Shown piece after piece: positions 8,814 through 18,900 of a DNA stretch of 64,000 bases; positions within the stretch are counted from its first letter, which is position 1; each line of letters begins with the position of its first letter. The position numbers and the translations under genes were made by a program. Where the stretch lies: positions 1,922,001-1,986,000 of the forward strand of contig CBDCYF010000005.1 in NCBI GenBank assembly GCA_965224065.1, read 5' to 3'. This DNA is from JAOTZA01 sp965224065. Its GTDB lineage: Bacteria > Acidobacteriota > Thermoanaerobaculia > Multivoradales > JAHEKO01. Under the pieces are notes generated by a model that did no database searches, had not been told where the DNA came from, and saw only the letters and a list, made by a program, of their open reading frames with translations.

Positions 8814-10323
8814 TCTTCCCTTGGCCAAGCCGCTCCTCCAAAGCCCGTTCGATCTCCTCCCGATCGGAGAATTCGAGCGCGCGATCGCCCAGTATCTGTA
8901 CCCGCTCGTGCCCCTTGCCCGCGACCACCACCGCCCACTCCGGGCCGGCACGGTGAATCGCGCGCCCGATCGCCTCGCGCCGGTCGGGCACCACGCGGTA
9001 GGCGGTGTTGCCGCTTTCACGCAGGCCCTGCTCGACCTCGGAGATGATCGCCAGCGGGTCTTCGTCTCTCGGGTTGTCCGACGTCACGATGGGCAAGTCC
9101 GCCAGCTTCCCCGCCACCCGGCCCATCAAGACACGCTTACCGGTGTCGCGGCCACCGCCGCAGCCAAAGACCACCATCACCTTTCTCTCGCCGAGCTCCC
9201 GGACCGAGCGCAACGCTGCCTCGAGTGCCGCGTCGGTGTGCGCGTAGTCCACGTACACCGGAAAGTCCTGGCCGCGATCCACCCTTTCGAGCCGTCCCGG
9301 AACCGTGCCCTGAAGCGCGATGCCCTCGACGGTCGCCGCGTGCGGAGCCGCGAGCGCCTCCCCGATCGCCACCGCCACGCTCAGGTTTTCGAGGTTGTAG
9401 CGACCGACGAGTGAAGAGCGAATCTCGAGCTCGCCGCGCGGTGTCGTGAACACGGCTTCGATCCCCTCCTCGTCCAACCGGACACGGTGGGGAGCCACCT
9501 CTCCGCCGGCCCCGACCGTCAACGGCCCCTCGAGATCGTCCGCCAGCCGCCGACCGTAGGGGTCGTCGACATTGACGACCGCGCGCCCCCCCACCTTGAG
9601 CAACGAGAACAACCGCCGCTTGGCCGCGAAGTAGTCGTCAAAACCCCGGTGGTAGTCGAAGTGATCGCGGGTGAGGTTGGTAAACGCGGCGACGTCGAAT
9701 CGGGCGCCGCTGACCCTCCCCTGTGCCAGCGCGTGCGAGGACACCTCCATCGCCGCCGCCTCGGCGCCGGAGTCCCGGGCCTGCCGCAGCGTGCGGAAAA
9801 GCTGCGTCGCTTCGGGTGTCGTCCGCTCGCCGGGAAAAGAGTGCTCGCGGAAGCTGTACCCGAGGGTGCCCAGGGTGACGGTGGGGTGTCCAGCCGCCTC
9901 CAGGATGGACGTCACGAGCGCCGTCACCGTGGACTTGCCGTTGGTCCCGGTGATCCCGACCATCACCAGCTCGCGATCCGGGTGGCCGTAGATCCGCGAT
10001 GCCAGCGAACCCATCACGCCTCGCGGGTCCTCGGCTTCGAGCCACGGGCCGGAATAGCCCTCGGGCGGTCCGCCGGCGGAGAGGATCGCCGCGGCACCTC
10101 GCCGCCGTGCCTCACCGGCAAAGGTCCGGCCGTCGAAGCGCTCCCCGATCAGAGCAACGTAGAGATCGCCTTTTTCCACCAGCCGCGAGTCATGGGTCAC
10201 CCCAAAGACTTCTGGCATCTGGCCGCTTGGGCGATCACTTGGCTGGTCGCTTGGAGCGTCCGGATCGGACGGCTGGATCACGCGGATGGGCAGCCCGCGA
10301 ATCAGGTCGGAGACCTTCATCAT
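8806..10323 (-). CDS. murE: UDP-N-acetylmuramyl tripeptide synthetase MurE (meso-DAP type)
   Basis: Mur ligase adding the third stem-peptide residue. The 505-residue product has GVTHDSRLVEKGDLYVAL, the ATP loop GTNGKSTV (about 126-133), TNLTRDHFDYH and SDNPRDEDP. The DNPR motif is the family's signature for meso-diaminopimelate, so peptidoglycan is predicted to be DAP-type. The start at 10323 (MMKVSDL) overlaps the ftsI stop as ATGA and has GGAGAG 6 bp upstream; a start at 10341 is possible. A short PSD-rich low-complexity insert lies near residues 18-34 and is not typical of the family. Confidence 0.95.
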   Translation of the reverse strand: MMKVSDLIRGLPIRVIQPSDPDAPSDQPSDRPSGQMPEVFGVTHDSRLVEKGDLYVALIGERFDGRTFAGEARRRGAAAILSAGGPPEGYSGPWLEAEDPRGVMGSLASRIYGHPDRELVMVGITGTNGKSTVTALVTSILEAAGHPTVTLGTLGYSFREHSFPGERTTPEATQLFRTLRQARDSGAEAAAMEVSSHALAQGRVSGARFDVAAFTNLTRDHFDYHRGFDDYFAAKRRLFSLLKVGGRAVVNVDDPYGRRLADDLEGPLTVGAGGEVAPHRVRLDEEGIEAVFTTPRGELEIRSSLVGRYNLENLSVAVAIGEALAAPHAATVEGIALQGTVPGRLERVDRGQDFPVYVDYAHTDAALEAALRSVRELGERKVMVVFGCGGGRDTGKRVLMGRVAGKLADLPIVTSDNPRDEDPLAIISEVEQGLRESGNTAYRVVPDRREAIGRAIHRAGPEWAVVVAGKGHERVQILGDRALEFSDREEIERALEERLGQGKSG

Positions 10324-12044
10324 GTTCCGCTCTCCGGCCACGACGACTGCGCCGATAGCGCTGACAGCGCCGGTGGGTCGGGCGCGGTGCCGAGATAGGC
10401 GAGGGCCTGTCGCGCGATCGCCGAGAAAACCGGCGCCGCCACGTCACCGCCATGGTAGAGACCTCGCGGCTCGTCGACCATCACCAGCGCGGCGAGAACC
10501 GGCCGGCGCGAAGGCACAAACCCCGCAAAGCTCGCCACGTGTTTGTCCGGCGAGTACCCGCCGTCACCGGCCTTCTGCGCCGTCCCCGTCTTGCCCGCCA
10601 CCGTGTAGCCGGGAACCGCGGCCCGACGGCCGGTTCCCTCTTCGACCACCGACTCGAGCAACCGAATCATCGTCCTGACGGTTTGGGGGGAGGCCACCCG
10701 CCGGCCGGTCTCGTGCTCGCGCCGCACCGGCCGCCGCTCGTCACCGACCCCCCTTTCGGCCACCAGATACGGTGTCACTCGCTCGCCGCCGTTGGCGATG
10801 GCGGCAAAGGCGGCCGCCACCTGGAGGGGGGTCACCGACAGTCCCTGCCCGATCGAAGCGTAGGCCTCCTGGTGCCGCCACCAGCTTTCGACCGGCAGCA
10901 GAAGACCGGGCTCTTCGCCGGGCAGATCGACGCCGGTGGTGGCCCCGAACCCAAACGCCCGGATCTGGTCGTAGAGCCCCTCCCGGCCCACCAGCAGACC
11001 GGTCTTGATCGAGCCGACGTTCGAGGAAAAGGCAAAGACCTCCCTCAGGGTGAGCAGACCAAAGGGCTTGTGGTCCCGAATATAGGCCCGCTCGAGCTCG
11101 ATGGCCCCCATCTCGCAATCCAGCACGTCGACCGGATCGATCAGGTTGCGCTCCAGAGCCGCCGCCATAGTGACCAGCTTGAACGTCGAGCCCGGCTCGT
11201 AGACATCCTGGACGGCGCGGTTGCGCCACAGCCGGCGGTCGAAGTCGCCAAACCGGTTGGGGTCAAAGGTCGGGTGAGAGGCCATGGCCAGCACCGCCCC
11301 GGTCTGCGGCTGGAGCACCACTGCGGTGGCGGACTTGGCGTTGTGCTCCTCGACCACCCGGGCCAACTCGCGCTCGACCATGTACTGGATCGACGAGTCG
11401 AGTGTCAGGTGGAGATCGGACCCCGGCTCGGCGTCACGAAAGGACAAAAGCGCCGAGTGGATCCGCCCGGCCCGCGCGTCCTGGATCAGCGTCCGGCGGA
11501 CCGGCGTCCCCGCCACCGCGGCCTCATACTGGGCCTCGATGCCCGCCAGTCCCGTGTGATCGGTGCCCACAAAACCGAGAACCGGTCCGGCGACCTCGGC
11601 CAGCGGGTAGTAACGCTTGCTCTCCGGGACAAACCCCAACCCCTCGGCCTGTAGCTCGCGCAGGGCCGCCGCCTGCTCGGGCTCGAGCAAGCGCCGCACC
11701 CAAACAAACCCCTGGTTGCGCGATACGCGCTCGGAAAGCGCCTCCGGATCCACCCGCGCGACCCGCGCGATGTCCCGAATGACAGCTTCCGCATCGCCGT
11801 CCGGATTCATCCTCGTTGGGAACAGGCAGGCCGAGTCGACGGTCACCGAGACCGCCAGCTCCCGGCCCCGCGCGTCGAAGAAAGTCCCTCGCGGTGGCTG
11901 GACGTCGACGACCCTTTGCTGCTGGCTTTCGGCGCGATCGGCATACACGCCGTGCTCGGACACCTGCACCTGGTACAGCCGCGCCGAGATGGCGCCGCCC
12001 CACAGCACGAGCACCAGAAGAAACAGAACCAGGCGATGCTTCAT
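10320..12044 (-). CDS. ftsI: Penicillin-binding protein 3 / division transpeptidase FtsI
   Basis: Class B PBP that cross-links septal peptidoglycan together with FtsW. The 574-residue product has a short cytoplasmic N-terminus, one membrane anchor (about 4-21), a PBP dimerisation/pedestal domain starting near PPRGTFFDARG (50-60), and a transpeptidase domain. Active-site motifs are all present: STFK (286-289), SSN (340-342) and KTGT (485-488). No PASTA domain follows, unlike many Gram-positive homologues. It overlaps ftsL by 4 bp and murE by 3 bp. Confidence 0.95.
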   Translation of the reverse strand: MKHRLVLFLLVLVLWGGAISARLYQVQVSEHGVYADRAESQQQRVVDVQPPRGTFFDARGRELAVSVTVDSACLFPTRMNPDGDAEAVIRDIARVARVDPEALSERVSRNQGFVWVRRLLEPEQAAALRELQAEGLGFVPESKRYYPLAEVAGPVLGFVGTDHTGLAGIEAQYEAAVAGTPVRRTLIQDARAGRIHSALLSFRDAEPGSDLHLTLDSSIQYMVERELARVVEEHNAKSATAVVLQPQTGAVLAMASHPTFDPNRFGDFDRRLWRNRAVQDVYEPGSTFKLVTMAAALERNLIDPVDVLDCEMGAIELERAYIRDHKPFGLLTLREVFAFSSNVGSIKTGLLVGREGLYDQIRAFGFGATTGVDLPGEEPGLLLPVESWWRHQEAYASIGQGLSVTPLQVAAAFAAIANGGERVTPYLVAERGVGDERRPVRREHETGRRVASPQTVRTMIRLLESVVEEGTGRRAAVPGYTVAGKTGTAQKAGDGGYSPDKHVASFAGFVPSRRPVLAALVMVDEPRGLYHGGDVAAPVFSAIARQALAYLGTAPDPPALSALSAQSSWPESGT

Positions 12045-12403
12045 TGCGCCGCCTCGAGAACGACCAGCTGCTCGGGCTCCGGCAGCCGCATCCCCAGCTC
12101 GTCGACCGCTCGCGCCTCGATCGCCGCGGGGTGCCGCAGCCTGGTCAGCTCGAGCCCCAGCCGCCGCTCCTCGCGCTGCTGCTCCCGCAGCGAGGATTCG
12201 AGCTCATCCAGACGGTAGCCGGTCTGAAGCAGCTCCATGCGCAGCCACACGTAACCGACACAGCAGAGCGCCACCGGCAGCATGGTCACCAGCACCCAGC
12301 CGAGCTCTCGCAGCCGGCGACGGTCCCGCTCGCGAACCAGATAACTGTTGACGATCGGACGCCCGACGGCGTAGGCCCTTGGCAGTTGCGTAGTGCGCAA
12401 CAA
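12041..12403 (-). CDS. ftsL: Cell division protein FtsL
   Basis: Small bitopic divisome protein expected to pair with FtsB through a periplasmic coiled coil. The 120-residue product has a basic N-terminus, one membrane helix (about 34-53) and a heptad-like, Glu/Arg/Leu-rich stretch (about 56-92). It ends with an RAVDELGMRLPEPEQ motif typical of FtsL-like proteins. Sequence identity in this family is low, so the call rests on size, topology and position between rsmH and ftsI. Confidence 0.85.
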   Translation of the reverse strand: MLRTTQLPRAYAVGRPIVNSYLVRERDRRRLRELGWVLVTMLPVALCCVGYVWLRMELLQTGYRLDELESSLREQQREERRLGLELTRLRHPAAIEARAVDELGMRLPEPEQLVVLEAAQ

Positions 12404-12407
12404 GCGC

Positions 12408-13325
12408 TTAGATCCTCCGCGCCGCCCTCAAACGGGCGGAGCGCGCCCGCGGGTTGAGTGCCACTTCCTCTTCGCCCGGCCGGATCGGCTTGCGGGTCAG
12501 GACCTCGACCAGCCGCGTCTCGGACCACGGCCGCCCGGTCACTTCGTCGATCTTGCCCCGGGCCAACGTCCGCAACGAGTTCTTGACGATGCGGTCTTCG
12601 AGACTGTGGTACGAGATGACGACCAGCCGGCCGTCCTGGTCGAGGAGGTTGACGGCCTGATCGAGCAATGACGTGAGCTCCTCGAGCTCCCGGTTGACCT
12701 CGATCCGCAGCGCCTGAAAGACCCTTGTCGCCGCATCGACCCGGCCCTCGCGCCGACGGCCTCCTTTTGCGCGGTAGATCAGCTCGCGCAACTCCCGAGT
12801 GGTCTCGATCGCCCCGCCCGTGCGCGCCTCCGCCACCACCCGGGCAATCCGTCCAGCCTGCCGCTCCTCACCGTACTGTGAAAAAAGTCTCTTCAACTCG
12901 GCCTCCGAATAACTGTTGACGACCTCTCCGGCCGTCGGTCCTTCAGACCCCATTCGCATATCGAGTGGCCCGCTGTGTCGAAAGCTAAAGCCCCGCTCGG
13001 GTGTCTCCAGTTGCAGCGAGGAAACCCCGAGATCCGCCAGGACACCCGACACTTTCTCCACCCCCCGCTCGTCGGCCACCCGTCGCAATCGGCCAAACCG
13101 GGCCTCGACCAGATCGACCCGGTCGCCGAACTCCGCGAGCCGCTCGCGCGCCTGGCCGAGCGCCCACGGGTCGCGGTCGAGCCCCAGAAGACGGGCTCTT
13201 TCCCCGGCCTCCAGCAGAGACCGGGCATGACCTCCCAACCCAACGGTCACGTCCACGAAGAGCCCACCCCGTTCGGGCCTCAAAAAATCGATCGCTTCCG
13301 CGACCAGGACGGGGATGTGGCTCAC
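12408..13325 (-). CDS. rsmH: 16S rRNA (cytosine(1402)-N4)-methyltransferase RsmH
   Basis: SAM-dependent methyltransferase (MraW) acting on C1402 of 16S rRNA in the decoding centre. The 305-residue product starts with HIPVLVAEAIDFL, has the SAM loop VDVTVGLGGHA (about 24-34), LADLGVSSLQLE, FSFRHSGPLDMRM and the C-terminal ISYHSLEDRIVKN motif, all characteristic. It lies 42 bp downstream of mraZ and 4 bp before ftsL, the classical second gene of the dcw cluster. Confidence 0.97.
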   Translation of the reverse strand: MSHIPVLVAEAIDFLRPERGGLFVDVTVGLGGHARSLLEAGERARLLGLDRDPWALGQARERLAEFGDRVDLVEARFGRLRRVADERGVEKVSGVLADLGVSSLQLETPERGFSFRHSGPLDMRMGSEGPTAGEVVNSYSEAELKRLFSQYGEERQAGRIARVVAEARTGGAIETTRELRELIYRAKGGRRREGRVDAATRVFQALRIEVNRELEELTSLLDQAVNLLDQDGRLVVISYHSLEDRIVKNSLRTLARGKIDEVTGRPWSETRLVEVLTRKPIRPGEEEVALNPRARSARLRAARRI

Positions 13326-13367
13326 CCGCGCGAATCAATGAACCCCAGTACCGGAGCTCCTCACAAC

Positions 13368-13808
13368 TCAGATTCCTCTCTCGCTCAGATACTGAAACTC
13401 GTCATCAGCGAACGGCTCGCCGTCGAAACGGTTTTGCAGCCGCTCGTGATTCCAGACTTCCAAGTGGTCGAGCCGTCCGCTGACGACCACTTCTCCCGCC
13501 ATCGCGGCGCTGTCGCGCAACAACGGCGGCACGACGACCCTTCCCTGGCCGTCCAATCGGCCTTGCTGGCCGAAGTAGGAGACCCGCTCGAGGTAACGGC
13601 GCTTGACGCGGTCGGTCGACGGCAAGGCCGCCAGCCGCTCCTCGACCTTCTCCCAAACCCCCAGGGGGTAGATCAGCGCGGAGTCGCCGGATACCGAGGT
13701 GATGAAGACATCGGCGCCATGACGCTCTTCGAGCAGACGCCGAAAGCCCGTCGGGACTTTCAGACGGCCTTTGTCATCAATACGTGTAGGCGCACTGCCG
13801 CGAAACAT
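13368..13808 (-). CDS. mraZ: Transcriptional regulator MraZ
   Basis: Ring-forming AbrB-like DNA-binding protein that controls the dcw operon. The 146-residue product begins MFRGSAPTRIDDKGRLKVP, the normal MraZ start, and repeats the fold in the second half (YFGQQGRLDGQGRVVVPP). The ATG at 13808-13806 was chosen because AGGTGG lies 5 bp upstream; a GTG at 13817 in the same frame would add three residues. Five 10-bp-spaced TGG repeats sit directly upstream, suggesting autoregulation. Confidence 0.95.
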   Translation of the reverse strand: MFRGSAPTRIDDKGRLKVPTGFRRLLEERHGADVFITSVSGDSALIYPLGVWEKVEERLAALPSTDRVKRRYLERVSYFGQQGRLDGQGRVVVPPLLRDSAAMAGEVVVSGRLDHLEVWNHERLQNRFDGEPFADDEFQYLSERGI

Positions 13809-13847
13809 AAACTCCACCTAGAGGCAACGAATGCCTTGCGGAGTCTA

Positions 13848-13893
13848 CCACTTCGCTCCATTTCTGTCCATTTTTATCCACTACGGACCACCA
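13848..13893 (-). promoter_or_regulatory. MraZ-box-like operator: five TGG repeats at 10-bp period
   Basis: Read on the minus strand, TGG triplets begin at 13890, 13880, 13870, 13860 and 13850, exactly ten bases apart, with A-rich spacers; a further TGG sits at 13893-13891. Known MraZ operators are direct TGGGN repeats spaced by 5 bp, giving the same 10-bp, one-helical-turn period. The array is 40 to 85 bp upstream of the mraZ start, where an autoregulatory site is expected. The site assignment is inference from pattern and position. Confidence 0.75.
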
Positions 13894-13918
13894 CCCCGTA
13901 GCGCCCGCTAAACCGCCG

Positions 13919-15079
13919 TCAACCGGGCGATGCGGATGGCTCCCCCGGCTCGCTCGGTGCTTCGGGAACCGGTGGATCCTCCTCGCCGTCGAGGGGTGGG
14001 AGCGTCTGGATCTCGGGGACCCCCTCGACGGCTGGCTCGACCACGGCCGCCGAGGCCCCTGCGGAGCCCAGAACGGGCCGGAACGTGGCGGCTTCGGGTG
14101 GCGGCCGCGAGACGATGTGCGAGCTCTCCACCAGCTCTTCCATGTACTGGCGCATCTCCGCCTCGAACAGGCGGTTTCGCTCGCGGCCCTCGATCCAGTC
14201 GCGCACGTCATTGAACTCCCGGATCGCGGATTCCTGGACCTCCACGACTTGCAGCAGGTGCAGCCCGCCGCGCGCCGCCACCGGCTCGCTCACCTCGCCC
14301 GCCGCCAGGGTCTCCGCGGCCGCCGCCAGCGTGGAATCGAGATCCTTGGGCTCGACCCAGTCGTGGTCGATCCAGCCGGTGGTGCGGCCGCTTTCTTCAT
14401 GGGTCGCGAGCTCCTCGTCCACCGAACCGGCGAGGATCGCTTGACGCAGGCCGGCACCGAGCTGGGCGCGCTCCTCCGGTCCGAGGTCGGACGAATCGAG
14501 GACGACGATCTCGCGCAGCCGGATCTTCTTGGGCTTGCGGAATTGCTCCGGATGCGCGCGGTAATAACGGCGTAGATCTTCGTCCTCGAGCTTGATGCGC
14601 TGCTGCACCTCACGGCCCATCACTTCCCGGATAGCCAAGCTGCGCCGGATCTGTTCGCGGAAAGCCGGCAGGGTGAGACCGTTCTGGCTCAGCGCGATCT
14701 CGAGCTCGGCGGGGTCGGTGATCCCGAAATCCGTCATCGTCTCCTGGACCGCCGCGTCGAGCTGCTCGGTCGAGACCGTGACGCTGAGCTGCTCGGCCCG
14801 CGACAGCATCAAAAGCTCCTGAAACAGATTTTGCATCGTCTGCTCGCCGAGCCCGGCGAGGATCTCCTGCCGCCGGCTCTCCGGGACCGAGGCCTGCGCC
14901 AGCGACGCGAGCTGCTCCCGTTTGAGTGACTCGTAGTCGTAAAGGGTGGCGATCTGGTTGTTGACCCGCAAGACGATCCGGTTGACGTCGCCGGCGACCT
15001 GCGCGCCAGCGTACGTGACCAGAAACAATGCGGCCGCGAAGACGCTACTCGCCCGCAGTCCGCTCGTTGTCGTTCCCAT
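13919..15079 (-). CDS. SurA-like periplasmic chaperone / parvulin-type isomerase
   Basis: Probable exported peptidyl-prolyl isomerase/chaperone for envelope proteins. The 386-residue product has a signal peptide (about 1-27, ending TYAGAQ) and a SurA-type N-terminal helical domain beginning VNRIVLRVNNQIATLYDYE, with FRKPKKIRLREIVV later on. A parvulin-like domain then includes TGWIDHDWVEPKDL and GGLHLLQVVEV. A Pro/Glu-rich tail of about 65 residues follows. The ATG at 15079-15077 has GAGGA upstream and overlaps the preceding gene by 35 bp; the frame is open further upstream. It may be translationally coupled to the preceding parvulin gene. Confidence 0.82.
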   Translation of the reverse strand: MGTTTSGLRASSVFAAALFLVTYAGAQVAGDVNRIVLRVNNQIATLYDYESLKREQLASLAQASVPESRRQEILAGLGEQTMQNLFQELLMLSRAEQLSVTVSTEQLDAAVQETMTDFGITDPAELEIALSQNGLTLPAFREQIRRSLAIREVMGREVQQRIKLEDEDLRRYYRAHPEQFRKPKKIRLREIVVLDSSDLGPEERAQLGAGLRQAILAGSVDEELATHEESGRTTGWIDHDWVEPKDLDSTLAAAAETLAAGEVSEPVAARGGLHLLQVVEVQESAIREFNDVRDWIEGRERNRLFEAEMRQYMEELVESSHIVSRPPPEAATFRPVLGSAGASAAVVEPAVEGVPEIQTLPPLDGEEDPPVPEAPSEPGEPSASPG

Positions 15080-15899
15080 AATGTCCTCGGTAGTTGAACG
15101 GAAGATTCCGTTGATAGATCTCGACATTGTAGCGATCGCGCGCCTCGCCGACCAGATCCGCGAGCACGCGACCCGACGTCTCCCGATGAAGCCGGTCGAC
15201 GATCTCGGGGGTGGCGCGCTCGAGGCCGACCCGCTCGGCGGGGAGCCGGTCGAGCACCTGAAACAAGTGAAATCCGTAGTCGGCGCTGACGATCTCGCTC
15301 ATCTCCCCGGGCTCGAGGTCAAAGATGACATCGGCAAACGCCACGGGGACGTCGTCCCGCGAAAGCTCGTCCTCCCGGCCGCTGACCTCGTTGGTCTTCT
15401 CGCGCATCAAGGCGTCGAATGAGGCACCACGCCCGAGCCGGTCCCGAACCTCTTCGACGACGGCGCGCTCGGACCCCAGGATCTGGCGCAGCCGCACGCG
15501 CTCCGGCCGCTCGAAGCTCGCCCGATTCGCGGCATAGTAAGCGACGACCTCGTCGTCGGCCACCCGCGTGGCGTGGCCCCGGACCAGCTCTTCGGCCACC
15601 TCCCAGCCCTCGGCGTCGGCAACGTCCAGGCCCCGGTCTCGGGCCAGTCGGTGGAGCAGGAGCTCGTCGACAAACTGATCCAGCAAGCCGCTCAGCACCT
15701 CACTGCTCAACACCGTTTCGAGGCCGACCGAGCGATCGAGATAGGTCTCGAAGTCCGCGTAGCGCACCGTCTCCCCGTCGATCCGGGCGGCGGCGTCGGA
15801 AGGCGCCAGCGACGAGCTATGGCAACTGATCGCCGAGACCGCCGCCGCCACGCCGAGCAGAGCCAGCCACGCTCCCGTCGATGATCGGGTTGGTCTCAC
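15045..15899 (-). CDS. Parvulin-type peptidyl-prolyl isomerase, probable lipoprotein
   Basis: Second envelope foldase of the PpiC/parvulin class, 284 residues. The N-terminus is a hydrophobic export signal ending in SAISCHSS; the cysteine suggests lipidation, although the position -3 residue is not an ideal lipobox. A SurA-like helical N-domain (GETVRYADFETYL...) is followed by a parvulin domain with RLRQILGSERAVVEEV and YGFHLFQVLDRLP. It lies 10 bp after mfd and overlaps the next foldase, so the two are likely a pair acting on the same outer-membrane clients. Confidence 0.8.
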   Translation of the reverse strand: MRPTRSSTGAWLALLGVAAAVSAISCHSSSLAPSDAAARIDGETVRYADFETYLDRSVGLETVLSSEVLSGLLDQFVDELLLHRLARDRGLDVADAEGWEVAEELVRGHATRVADDEVVAYYAANRASFERPERVRLRQILGSERAVVEEVRDRLGRGASFDALMREKTNEVSGREDELSRDDVPVAFADVIFDLEPGEMSEIVSADYGFHLFQVLDRLPAERVGLERATPEIVDRLHRETSGRVLADLVGEARDRYNVEIYQRNLPFNYRGHYGNDNERTAGE

Positions 15900-15909
15900 G
15901 AACCCTCGC

Positions 15910-18900
15910 TCAATGCACCGTAGCCGACATGGGTGACACCAACTGCAGCACCTCGCGCGCTCGTGAGACCAGCGCCTCGCGCGGCACTTTGTCGATCGTC
16001 AGCACGCCGTTTGGCGTGAAGCGGAGATCGTCGCGGCTGGAGACCAGCTCGATCAAGCGCTCGACCTCGGCTCGCGTGTCCTTGCGAAACCTGATCTGGA
16101 GCTTTGACCCCGTGCCGGAGCCGGAACTGGAGATGGATTGGATGCGCAGATCCTCCGCGTGCCGCTTGAGGGCGCCCAGCTCGAGCAATCGCAAGACCGG
16201 CGGAGGGGGGGCGCCAAATCGGTCTCGGAGCTCAGCCAGTAGATCCTCCTCGGAGGCTTCCGCGGCAGCGATCCGGCGATAAAAGTCCATCCGCAGATTG
16301 GTGTCCGATAGGTAGTCGGCCGGTATCGCCGCATCGACCGGGAGATGGATGGCCGCCGCCGGCCGGTCTTCGATCTCTTCGCCCCTGAGCTCGCGCACGG
16401 TCTCGTCGAGCATCTTGAGATAGGTCTCCAGACCCACCGCGGCGACGTGTCCGCTTTGCTCGGCACCGAGCAGGTTGCCGGCGCCGCGGATCTCCAGATC
16501 GCGAGCCGCCACCCGGAAGCCGGATCCGAGCTCCGAGAACTCCTGGATCGCCTCGAGCCGGCGCCGCGATTCCACCGACAGGATCCGCTCGGGCTCGGTC
16601 AACAGATAACAGTAGGCCAACTGTGAGCTACGCCCGACCCGCCCGCGCAACTGATAGAGCTGGGCCAGACCAAACTGGTGTGCGCGGTGCACGATCATGG
16701 TGTTCACGTTGGGGATGTCGATGCCGTTCTCGATGATGGTCGTCGCCAGGAGAAGATCGTATTCGCCGCGTTTGAAGGCGTGCATCCTGCGTGCCAGCTC
16801 TTTCTCGCTCAACTGCCCGTGCCCCACCACCAGGCGCGCTTGCGGACAGATCTCGCGCAACCGCGCGGCCAGCTCGGTGATCCCCGCAACCCGGTTGTGT
16901 ACGTAGTAGACCTGGCCACCCCGGTCCAGCTCGTATTCGACCACCTCGCGAACCAGCTCGGGCGAGAACGGCAAAATGGAAGTCTCGACCGCCATCCTGT
17001 CGCGCGGCGCCATCTGGATCGTCGAGAGATCGCGCACACCGGCCAGGGAGAGCTGCAGCGTCCGCGGCACCGGGGTGGCGGTCATCGCCAGCACATGGAC
17101 GTCTTTTTTCAACTCCTTGAGACGTTCTTTTTGCGCCACGCCAAAGCGCTGCTCCTCATCCACCACCAGCAGCCCGAGACGCGGTAGCCGGATGTCTTTC
17201 GACAGCAGCCGGTGGGTGCCGATGAGGATATCGATCCGGCCTTCGCCCAACCGTTGGGTGATCTCCCGGATCTCGGCCGGCGAGCGGAAGCGCGACACCA
17301 TCTCGATCTCGACCGGAAACGAAGCGAACCGGTTGCGGAAGGTCTCGAAGTGCTGGTCGGCGAGAATCGTGGTGGGCGCCAGCACGCCGACTTGGTAACC
17401 GGCGGAAACGGCCTTGAAGGCCGCCCGCATGGCGACTTCGGTTTTGCCAAAACCGACGTCGCCGCACAACAGCCGATCCATGGGTCGGCGACTCGCCAGG
17501 TCTTCCTTGATGGCCGCGATCGCCTCGAGCTGATCCTCGGTCGGCTCGTGCTCGAACTCGGCCTCGAACTGCGTCTGCAGATCGTCGTCGGCCGGCATCG
17601 CCGGACCGTTGGCCACTTCCCGCTCGGCGTACAGCCGCAACAGGTCGACCGCCATCTCTCGCATCCCGGCCCGTACTTTTTCTTTGGTGCGCACCCAGGA
17701 GCTCCCCCCCAGGCGGTCCAGCCGTGGCGTCGCGCCCTCGACCCCGGAGTAGCGCTGGACCAGATCGAGACGGCTGGGCGGCAGCAAAAGCGTCTGACCA
17801 CCGTGATAGAGAATTTCCATGACCTCGCCGTCACCGGCGGCCTCCCGCTCGGCCAACGGGCCGAGCGAGGCGGGAAGCTCGGGCCCGGTGTCGGCGGTGG
17901 CAGCCAGCGTTCGCAGACCGACGAACTGGCCGATCCCGTGATCCTCGTGGACCACAAAATCGCCGACCTTGAGGTCGCGCAAACCGGACAAGAAAACGCC
18001 GTAGCGGGGGGCGCGACCCCGGCGCGGTGACGGTACCGGGCGAAAAAGCTGACTCTCTGAGAAGACCACCAACCCCGCACCCGGGAGCCGGAAGCCGCGA
18101 TCCAGCTCGCCTTCGACAAGCTCGATGGCTCGGACGCCATGGCTGCCTCGCCCGCCGGAGTCCCGGTCGAGCTCGTAGTGATCGACGAGAGCCGCAAAGC
18201 GACGCCGGTGCTCGGCGCGACCGACAAAGAGAAACCGCTCGCCGCGCGCCCAGGCGGTCTCTACCTCACGGGGAAACCGCGGTACCTGGTCGTGGAGCAC
18301 GTCCGTGGCACAGGCCCCAAAGTCCGGCGGCCGGCGACCGGCGGCCGGCGACGCACCGATTGCGAGATCGCAGCGATGGAGAAACTCGCGAACCCGCTCC
18401 GCCGGGACCTCGATCGCCTCGGGCGGCGGCGCCAACAAACCCTGATCCCTACGGATCCGGTGATCGCCGTCCAGATCGGCGGCGTGGCGGTCGACTTCGG
18501 CCAGCGCCATCTCGGGATCCAGGACCACCCGCAGCGCGTCCCGGCCGGCAAGCTCTCCCAGATCCGTCGCGTCGGGGGAAATCAGGGGCAGGTAGTTTTC
18601 CCAGCCATCGAACCGCCCGTTCTGGCGCAGCTCGTCGAGGACCTTGAACGCCTCCGGGCTCGAGGTCTCCTGCCCGAGCAGATCGGCCAAGCGCTCGGCT
18701 TCGGCGACGCCCGCGGGAAACAGCGACAGCGGCAACACCCGCGCCCGGTCGACTCCTTCGCGAGATCGTTGGTCGACCGGATCGAACTCTCGCACCGACT
18801 CGATGGTGTCGCCAAAGAGATCGAGTCGTAGCGGTGCCTTGTTTCCCGGGGAAAATACATCGAAAACACCTCCCCGGACGGCAAACTCGCCAACCTCGAC

